Assembly: GCA_903789505.1 (NCBI GenBank)
Contig: CAIFEU010000119.1
Location: forward strand, 429 to 8,204
Source: an uncultured Coriobacteriales bacterium
GTDB lineage: Bacteria > Actinomycetota > Coriobacteriia > Coriobacteriales > UMGS124
DNA length: 7,776 nt
Reading direction: 5' to 3'
The position numbers and the translations under genes are program-made. The first letter of the stretch is position 1, and each line of letters starts with the position of its first letter. Positions 1-3,915 of the stretch are shown here, piece after piece. The notes beneath the pieces are model-generated. The model did not search any database. It saw nothing but the letters and a program-made list of their open reading frames with translations, and was not told the origin of the DNA.

Positions 1-342
1 CACGCGGTTCCACGCACGCTCGTACTCGGCGCGCTTCTTGGAGAGGATCAGGCGGCCGTCCTTGTCCTCCTTCTGAAGGACGAGGGCCTCGATGTGCTGG
101 CCCAGGGAGACGATGTCGTTGGGGTCGGCGTCCTTGCGGATGGAGAGCTCGCGGGCGGGGATGACGCCCTCGGACTTGTAGCCGATGTCGAGCAGGACCT
201 CGTCATGGCCAATCTTCACGACGGTACCGTTGACGATGTCACCCTCGTCGAAGTCGATGATCGTCTTATCGACGAGACCGTCCATCTCCTTCTCGTCGAT
301 GTCATCGAGAGAGAAAATGGAGGGATTTTTGAGCTCACTCAA
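1..342 (-). CDS. rpsA: 30S ribosomal protein S1, N-terminal 114 codons (cut by left edge)
   Basis: Ribosomal protein S1 binds mRNA on the small ribosomal subunit and helps translation start. Only the first 114 residues are visible; the gene continues beyond base 1. The protein opens MSELKNPSIFSLDDIDEKEM, followed by an acidic stretch and then the first S1 (OB-fold) repeat at about residues 36-105. In that repeat GDIVNGTVVKIGHDEVLLDI, KSEGVIPARELS and the closing LILSKKRAEYERAW are typical of bacterial S1. I chose TTG at 342-340 as start because GAAAGGGG (357-350) lies 7 bases upstream and no ATG is placed before the conserved region; the first in-frame ATG would remove conserved N-terminal residues. 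The gene is divergent from the FMN-binding protein gene across a long intergenic region. The identity is secure; total length and repeat number cannot be seen. Confidence 0.93.
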   Translation of the reverse strand, partial: MSELKNPSIFSLDDIDEKEMDGLVDKTIIDFDEGDIVNGTVVKIGHDEVLLDIGYKSEGVIPARELSIRKDADPNDIVSLGQHIEALVLQKEDKDGRLILSKKRAEYERAWNRV

Positions 343-491
343 AGGTGGACCCCTTTCAAACCGGGGCCCCGATCGTCATGGTCATCGTCAACGTCTGCCA
401 CCGTGCAAAAGCGCGTTGGTGCCAGGTCGAGGAACAACCTGTCTCGGGGGCCAATAGTCAGAGGCACGCGCCCCATGCGCATGCGGTAGTA

Positions 492-520
492 AAGATACAA
501 TGAACCCAGCCCCATTTCTA
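492..520 (-). promoter_or_regulatory. Weak candidate promoter for rpsA (proximal)
   Basis: On the minus strand TAGAAA (520-515) and TATCTT (497-492) are separated by 17 bases; each matches the sigma-70 consensus at 4 of 6 positions. Transcription from here would give a leader of about 145 bases before the rpsA TTG. Matches this weak occur by chance, so this is only one of two options for rpsA. Confidence 0.25.
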
Positions 521-731
521 CCGTTGCCCGGACGTTTTCACGAATCCCCAGCATGCGGAGCCCCTGTTCACGATATCTACGCAAGGGTCCCCGCCCGCCT
601 GGTCGGCGTTGCCGCGCGGGGCTCGCTCGACCCCTCGGCGACGCTCGGCGAACTTGCATCGCGAGCGCTCGAAAGGCGCCGCGGAGCTGCCGATGTGTAA
701 GCACCGGTTTAGCGTTTGACCAGCCGCACAT

Positions 732-760
732 TACAGTGCGTTCCATCGTATGCACATTAT
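732..760 (+). promoter_or_regulatory. Weak candidate promoter for the FMN-binding protein gene
   Basis: TTACAG (732-737) and CATTAT (755-760) are separated by 17 bases and match the sigma-70 boxes at 4/6 each. A better -35 like box, TTGACC (716-721), lacks a -10 at proper spacing. The -35 candidate overlaps the dyad CGCAC-ATTACA-GTGCG (725-740), which could be an operator. Confidence 0.22.
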
Positions 761-785
761 GGAGTTCGGGTGTCGAATGCGTCAC
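756..785 (-). promoter_or_regulatory. Candidate distal promoter for rpsA
   Basis: On the minus strand GTGACG (785-780) and CATAAT (761-756) are 18 bases apart, matching sigma-70 boxes at 4/6 and 5/6. If used, rpsA would have a leader of roughly 400 bases. The -10 box overlaps a plus-strand -10 candidate on the opposite strand (755-760), so the two directions could compete for polymerase. Inference from motif matching only. Confidence 0.3.
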
Positions 786-913
786 GAGTACGTGATAAAC
801 CGCGAAAGGTGTCGCCACCGAAATTGAATGGTGCAAAATATCGTTCGTGTCGTAGGCGGGAACCCACCGAGCGCCAAGCGCGGCGGGCAACCAAGTTGAA
901 AGGAGATCTTCCA

Positions 914-1399
914 ATGGAGAAGACCGTTGTTCGCAATGTTGTGATGTCCGCTGTTCTGTGCGCTGGCCTCGGCTTCGGTGGCTATGCTCTGGCCGCCACG
1001 AGCTCCGCTTCCTCCTCTGCTGACGGCACCACCTCCGCCGCCGCCTCCAGCGCCGACAAGGGCGCCGCTGCCTCCAGCAAGGCCGACTCGGCCAAGGCTG
1101 CCTCTGCGGCTTCCGCTACCTCCGCTTCCTACAAGGACGGCACCTACACCGCCTCCAGCAAGGGCATCGGCGGCGACGTGCCTGTGACCGTCACCATCTC
1201 CGGCGGCAAGATCACCGCTGTCGAGGTCGGCGACAACTCCGAGACCCCGTCCCTGGGCGGCAAGGCCATCGAGACCCTGCCGGCTGAGATCGTCGCTGCC
1301 AACGGCACCGACGGCGTCGACGCCTACTCGGGCGCTTCCGTGACCTCCAAGGCCATCTTCACCGCTGTCGACGACTGCCTCTCGCAGGCGCAGGCGTAA
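914..1399 (+). CDS. Secreted FMN-binding domain protein, probable covalent flavoprotein
   Basis: The 161-residue product is probably exported and carries a covalently bound FMN for extracytoplasmic electron transfer. Residues 1-27 form a signal peptide: Lys3 and Arg7, a hydrophobic core MSAVLCAGLGFGGYALA, and a likely cut after ALA. Residues 28-72 are almost only Ala, Ser, Lys, Asp and Thr, a flexible linker. Residues 73-161 are an FMN_bind domain: YKDGTYTASSKGIGG, then VPVTVTISGGKITAVEV, and the DAYSGASVTS motif (136-145). This fits the known [S/T]GA[S/T]-x-[S/T] flavinylation signature, with FMN normally attached by ApbE to its last Ser/Thr (here Thr144). Cys16 does not sit in a proper lipobox, so I do not call a lipoprotein. 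The ATG at 914 has GAAAGGAGAT just upstream, a strong Shine-Dalgarno sequence. The gene looks monocistronic, closed by its own terminator. The redox partner and ApbE are not in the window. Domain call is firm; physiological role is inferred. Confidence 0.88.
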   Translation: MEKTVVRNVVMSAVLCAGLGFGGYALAATSSASSSADGTTSAAASSADKGAAASSKADSAKAASAASATSASYKDGTYTASSKGIGGDVPVTVTISGGKITAVEVGDNSETPSLGGKAIETLPAEIVAANGTDGVDAYSGASVTSKAIFTAVDDCLSQAQA

Positions 1400-1437
1400 G
1401 CTAGAGTCCGTATTAACGGCTCGGCAGATTGCCTTAT

Positions 1438-1469
1438 GGGGAGGACCACTTCGGTGGTCCTCCCCTTTT
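1438..1469 (+). terminator. Strong intrinsic terminator of the FMN-binding protein gene
   Basis: A perfect 12-bp stem, GGGGAGGACCAC (1438-1449) pairing with GTGGTCCTCCCC (1454-1465), closes a TTCG loop, the very stable C(UUCG)G tetraloop. It is followed by TTTT (1466-1469). It begins 39 bases after the stop codon. The T tract is only on the plus strand, so it should act mainly in that direction. Confidence 0.95.
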
Positions 1470-1475
1470 GTGTAT

Positions 1476-1709
1476 CTATGTCGGACGTGCGCGCCTTCCG
1501 CATTGTCGTATCCTACGGGACGAGTCTTCGACGCCCCTCGCCTTGAACTTGACGCTCCGTGCCGCCTCGCGAGCAGCATACGCTTCCTCCACGGCCCTTC
1601 CGCATCCATCTTTTGGGCAATCGAGGGCGACGGGGCACCACGGCAGATTTGCGCACAAGGGAGAGCCCTCCGTATGGAGGTGTCCCGCATCCACCTCTCG
1701 CCCGTTCAT
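1476..1709 (-). CDS. Doubtful small Cys-rich ORF, 77 codons
   Basis: I do not recognise this frame. It would encode 77 residues from ATG at 1709-1707 to TAG at 1478-1476, with five cysteines, four of them spaced as C-x5-C-x5-C-x4-C (residues 19, 25, 31 and 36: the LCANLPWCPVALDCPKDGC stretch). A charged Ala/Glu/Arg helix-like part (about 38-60) follows. The Cys pattern could bind zinc, but it does not match a family I know. Against it: no clear Shine-Dalgarno sequence upstream, third codon positions less GC-biased than in neighbouring genes, and a start placed just beyond the minus-strand terminator at 1731-1770, so it would need its own promoter, which I cannot see. It may be a chance frame or a remnant. 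Confidence 0.22.
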   Translation of the reverse strand: MNGREVDAGHLHTEGSPLCANLPWCPVALDCPKDGCGRAVEEAYAAREAARSVKFKARGVEDSSRRIRQCGRRARPT

Positions 1710-1730
1710 GGCGGCGCGAATGCCACCACA

Positions 1731-1770
1731 GACAACAAAAGAGCCCCCGGCACAGAAGTGCAGGAGGCTC
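1731..1770 (-). terminator. Intrinsic terminator of the valS-folC-zinc ribbon gene cluster
   Basis: Read on the minus strand, a hairpin spanning 1770-1741 has outer stem GAGCC/GGCTC, an inner CC/GG pair and an inner GCAC/GTGC stem around a 4-base loop, with two single mismatches. It is directly followed by TTTTGTTGT (1740-1732). The T tract fixes the direction as minus. It lies about 110 bases past the stop codon of the zinc-ribbon gene, and no better terminator is closer. Confidence 0.82.
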
Positions 1771-1830
1771 TCATACTCTTGACGTATCTCCTGTCGACAG
1801 CCAACAGGAGCTCGGCTCGCTTTCAACTCC

Positions 1831-1853
1831 GTCCAAGCCACTTCAGCTTGGAC
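1831..1853. repeat. Perfect 8-bp inverted repeat downstream of the zinc-ribbon gene
   Basis: GTCCAAGC (1831-1838) pairs with GCTTGGAC (1846-1853) around a 7-base loop. It lies 25 bases beyond the stop codon of the minus-strand zinc-ribbon gene. No T tract follows on either strand, so it is more likely a 3' stabilising or rho-assisting hairpin than a complete intrinsic terminator. Confidence 0.6.
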
Positions 1854-1878
1854 TCAACACGAAGACAATCGAACGCAG

Positions 1879-2310
1879 CTAGGAGATATGCGTGCGGCAG
1901 TAGGGGCACACCTTCCAGTCCGCGTCGAGCGGGCGATGGCAGTTCGGGCAGACGTTGCGCACCTGCGTGTTGCACATCGGACACACGATGAAGTCCCGGT
2001 CAATCGGCGCGCCGCACGTGGGGCACGTGCCGTAGCGCAGCAGTTCATGCTCGCGCAGGGCAATCTCGAGCTCCTGCTCGTCACGGTCGATCGAGTACTG
2101 GTTCGGGCGCAGAATCAGGTACGCGACAAGCCCAACCAGCGGGATGATCGAGACGATTCCCCATGCCCACCACGCGGCGGACCCACGGGCGCGAGCATCC
2201 TTGATGACGTAGACGATGGACAGGATGTAGAGCAGCACGACGCAGACCGCGAGCATGGTGAGGACCATCTCGACCTGCGGCGTAAAGATGAGCGAGACGA
2301 GTTCAGACAT
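1879..2310 (-). CDS. Two-helix membrane protein with double zinc ribbon
   Basis: The 143-residue protein has a first membrane helix at about residues 15-37, a short DARARGSAAWW loop, and a second helix at about 46-67 ending in LRPNQ. This arrangement resembles the PLDc_N-type membrane hairpin. An acidic, Glu-rich linker (74-92) leads to two zinc-ribbon motifs: CPTC (96-99) with CPMC (110-113), and CPNC (121-124) with CPYC (135-138), each able to bind one zinc. The ATG at 2310 has GGAAGGGA (2325-2318) 7 bases upstream; a longer in-frame reading upstream lacks such a site. It lies 95 bases after folC on the same strand with no terminator between them, so it is probably cotranscribed. The zinc ribbons probably face the cytoplasm, where they might bind protein or nucleic acid. 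No catalytic residues are visible, and the function is unknown. Confidence 0.85.
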   Translation of the reverse strand: MSELVSLIFTPQVEMVLTMLAVCVVLLYILSIVYVIKDARARGSAAWWAWGIVSIIPLVGLVAYLILRPNQYSIDRDEQELEIALREHELLRYGTCPTCGAPIDRDFIVCPMCNTQVRNVCPNCHRPLDADWKVCPYCRTHIS

Positions 2311-2405
2311 TCCGTTATCCCTTCCGGGCGGCGGCTTGGGCCGCGTCGAACGCATGCGACGTGCGAGACCACGCCTGTTGCATGCGAGCAAGCAGGACAA
2401 TAACT

Positions 2406-3890
2406 CTAGATACTAGCACTTCGACGCATCAGTCCTGCTATCTCGCCTATCAGCGTGATGGTGCCACAACAAATAAACGATTTGCCCTCGAGCTGTCGCA
2501 GCGCTTCAGCCGCGGAGCCAATCGTCGCGTCGGGCCGGGCCCCCGTCGCGCGCTCGACGTCATCGGCAAGCGCTTCCGCCTGGAGCGCGCGCGGAGAGCA
2601 GCTCTGCGTTACGACGATATGGTCGAACAGCGGGGCGACGACACGCGCGATTCCCTGGTGGTCCTTGTCTGCGAGCGCCCCGAACAGGAGGATGGGACGT
2701 CTCGTCCGTTCCGGCTCGGCGTCGATGACAGCGCTCGCAAACGCCTCCGCCGACTGCGGGTTGTGACACGCGTCGAGGATGACGAGCGGCTCGCGGCGGA
2801 CGACCTCGAACCTGCCTGGAATCGGGCAGCTCGCGACGGCGCGCCTCAGCCCACCCTGATCGAGCCCACCGGGCAGCATCGCGTCGGCGAGCGCAACGGA
2901 GCAGGCGATGTTCTGCGCCTGGTATGTGGGCGCAACCGCGCGGATTCCCGCGTATTCGCGCCCTCCCACGCCGACCCTGACCTCCAGCGTGTCACCCAGT
3001 CGCTCGGGCCGATGCGTTACCTCGAACCTCGCCCGGGGCAGCGCGCCGCGCACCTCCGGCAGGGCGTCGGGCAGCTCGCCGTCCCGGACGACGACGGTCG
3101 GGGTGACGTGCTGCTCGGAGCAGCGGGCAAGCATGACGTCGAGCACCTCGCGGGGCCTCACGGCGTTGGTACCCAGCACGCAGGGGTTTCCGCTTCGAAT
3201 CACCGCCGCCTTCTCGCCCGCGATCTTGCCGAGGGTGTCGCCCAGAATCCCCATGTGGTCGAGCCCGATGCCCGTGATCGCGCATCCGGCCGTGTCGACG
3301 GCGCTCGTGGCGTCCCACCGTCCGCCCAGCCCCACCTCGAGCACCGCGACGTCAACGCGGGCGAGCGCGTACATGACCAGCGCCGCGGCGGTGAGAAGCT
3401 CGAACTCCGTGCACCCCCCGCGCGCGAGCTCGGGTCGTCGAAGGGAGACGCGTCTCCAAGCCTCGAGGGCGTACGAGACCCCCTCGGCGAACGCCTCCTC
3501 GCCCACCGGTGCGCCGTTCACCTCGACCCGTTCGACATAGCTCACCAGGTGCGGGCTCGTGTACAGCCCGCACGACAGGCCCTGGCTCTCGAGGATCGCC
3601 GACGTGTAGCGCGCGGTGGAGGTCTTGCCGTTGGTTCCGGCGACCTGTACGCATCGGTATGCGTCCTCCGGGTGACAGAGTTCCCCCAGCATTGCGCGCA
3701 TCGGCTCGAGCGAAGGGTCTATGCCCAAGCGAACCGCCGACTCCACGCGCGCAATCGCCTCGCCGAACGAGAGCCTGCTCGATTCGTCCAACTCGAAGGG
3801 CGCCGCCCACGCCGGCCTGCCATCGTGCAGGTCGACGCGAGCGACGCCCGAGCCGACGACCTTCCGTCCGCGTTCTCCTTGGTCGGACAT
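2406..3890 (-). CDS. folC: Bifunctional folylpolyglutamate synthase / dihydrofolate synthase
   Basis: FolC adds glutamate to folates (and to dihydropteroate in bifunctional forms) using ATP in the cytoplasm. The 494-residue product shows the Mur-ligase-like set of motifs: P-loop VAGTNGKTSTA (83-93), YTSPHL (110-115), TEFELLTAAA (161-170), EVGLGGRWDATSA (185-197), GLDHMGILGDTLGKIAGEKAAVIR region (209-232, with Lys227 probably the carbamylated metal-site lysine of the family), PGRFE (358-362) and LDACHNPQSA (372-381), a variant of the usual DGAHNP. The C-terminal domain continues to IAGLMRRS near 485-491. The ATG at 3890 begins about 38 residues before the usual start of the family (SFGEAIARVES), and no better start codon with a ribosome site exists inside, so the extension seems real. 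It starts 25 bases after valS, a typical operon gap. Whether both activities are present cannot be decided from sequence. A 528-codon frame on the opposite strand is a shadow. Confidence 0.95.
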   Translation of the reverse strand: MSDQGERGRKVVGSGVARVDLHDGRPAWAAPFELDESSRLSFGEAIARVESAVRLGIDPSLEPMRAMLGELCHPEDAYRCVQVAGTNGKTSTARYTSAILESQGLSCGLYTSPHLVSYVERVEVNGAPVGEEAFAEGVSYALEAWRRVSLRRPELARGGCTEFELLTAAALVMYALARVDVAVLEVGLGGRWDATSAVDTAGCAITGIGLDHMGILGDTLGKIAGEKAAVIRSGNPCVLGTNAVRPREVLDVMLARCSEQHVTPTVVVRDGELPDALPEVRGALPRARFEVTHRPERLGDTLEVRVGVGGREYAGIRAVAPTYQAQNIACSVALADAMLPGGLDQGGLRRAVASCPIPGRFEVVRREPLVILDACHNPQSAEAFASAVIDAEPERTRRPILLFGALADKDHQGIARVVAPLFDHIVVTQSCSPRALQAEALADDVERATGARPDATIGSAAEALRQLEGKSFICCGTITLIGEIAGLMRRSASI

Positions 3891-3892
3891 GT

Positions 3893-3910
3893 GGGAAAGG
3901 CCTTCCCTTC
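3893..3910 (-). promoter_or_regulatory. folC ribosome binding site within a small hairpin
   Basis: In the 25-base gap after valS the minus strand reads GAAGGGAAGG (3910-3901), the only good Shine-Dalgarno candidate for folC, with 10 bases from its end to the ATG. GGGAA (3907-3903) can pair with TTCCC (3897-3893) around GGCCT, hiding much of the site. Ribosomes finishing valS would open it, so translational coupling is a reasonable inference. Confidence 0.5.
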
Positions 3911-3915
3911 GAATC

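Larger units (their letters stand above)
343..913. other. Long divergent intergenic region between rpsA and the FMN-binding protein gene
   Basis: This 571-base stretch separates two divergently transcribed genes, so it should hold both promoters and the rpsA leader. Open frames exist on both strands (for example 500-700 plus and 339-914 minus), but none has a good ribosome binding site or recognisable protein sequence, so I call no gene. Visible structure includes the inverted repeat CGCAC-ATTACA-GTGCG at 725-740 and TCACG-AGTA-CGTGA at 782-795. The right half (about 700-860) is visibly less GC-rich than the left, as expected for a promoter region. I see no tRNA or repeat. Confidence 0.6.

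Noticed and set aside
500..700. 66-codon plus-strand frame MNPAPFLPLPGRF...
   Set aside because: The second half looks vaguely protein-like, but there is no Shine-Dalgarno sequence and no family resemblance, and it lies in the likely rpsA promoter/leader.
716..913. 66-codon upstream extension of the FMN-binding protein
   Set aside because: The strong ribosome site and proper signal peptide both start at 914; the extension would bury the signal peptide.
339..914. 191-codon minus-strand frame in the rpsA upstream region
   Set aside because: No ribosome site or recognisable domain. It overlaps the rpsA start by a few bases, and the Arg/Pro-rich content looks like translated noncoding GC-rich DNA.
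959..964. Lipoprotein cysteine (Cys16) in the FMN-binding protein
   Set aside because: The residues before it (Ala-Val-Leu) do not form a lipobox, and a normal ALA cleavage site follows.
782..1690. 302-codon minus-strand frame covering the FMN-binding protein gene
   Set aside because: It runs through a perfect terminator and opposite a well-supported gene; its Gly-rich segment mirrors the Ala/Ser linker.
3352..3810. Other long frames opposite or within folC and valS
   Set aside because: All are out-of-frame readings of strongly supported genes with low-complexity Arg-rich products.
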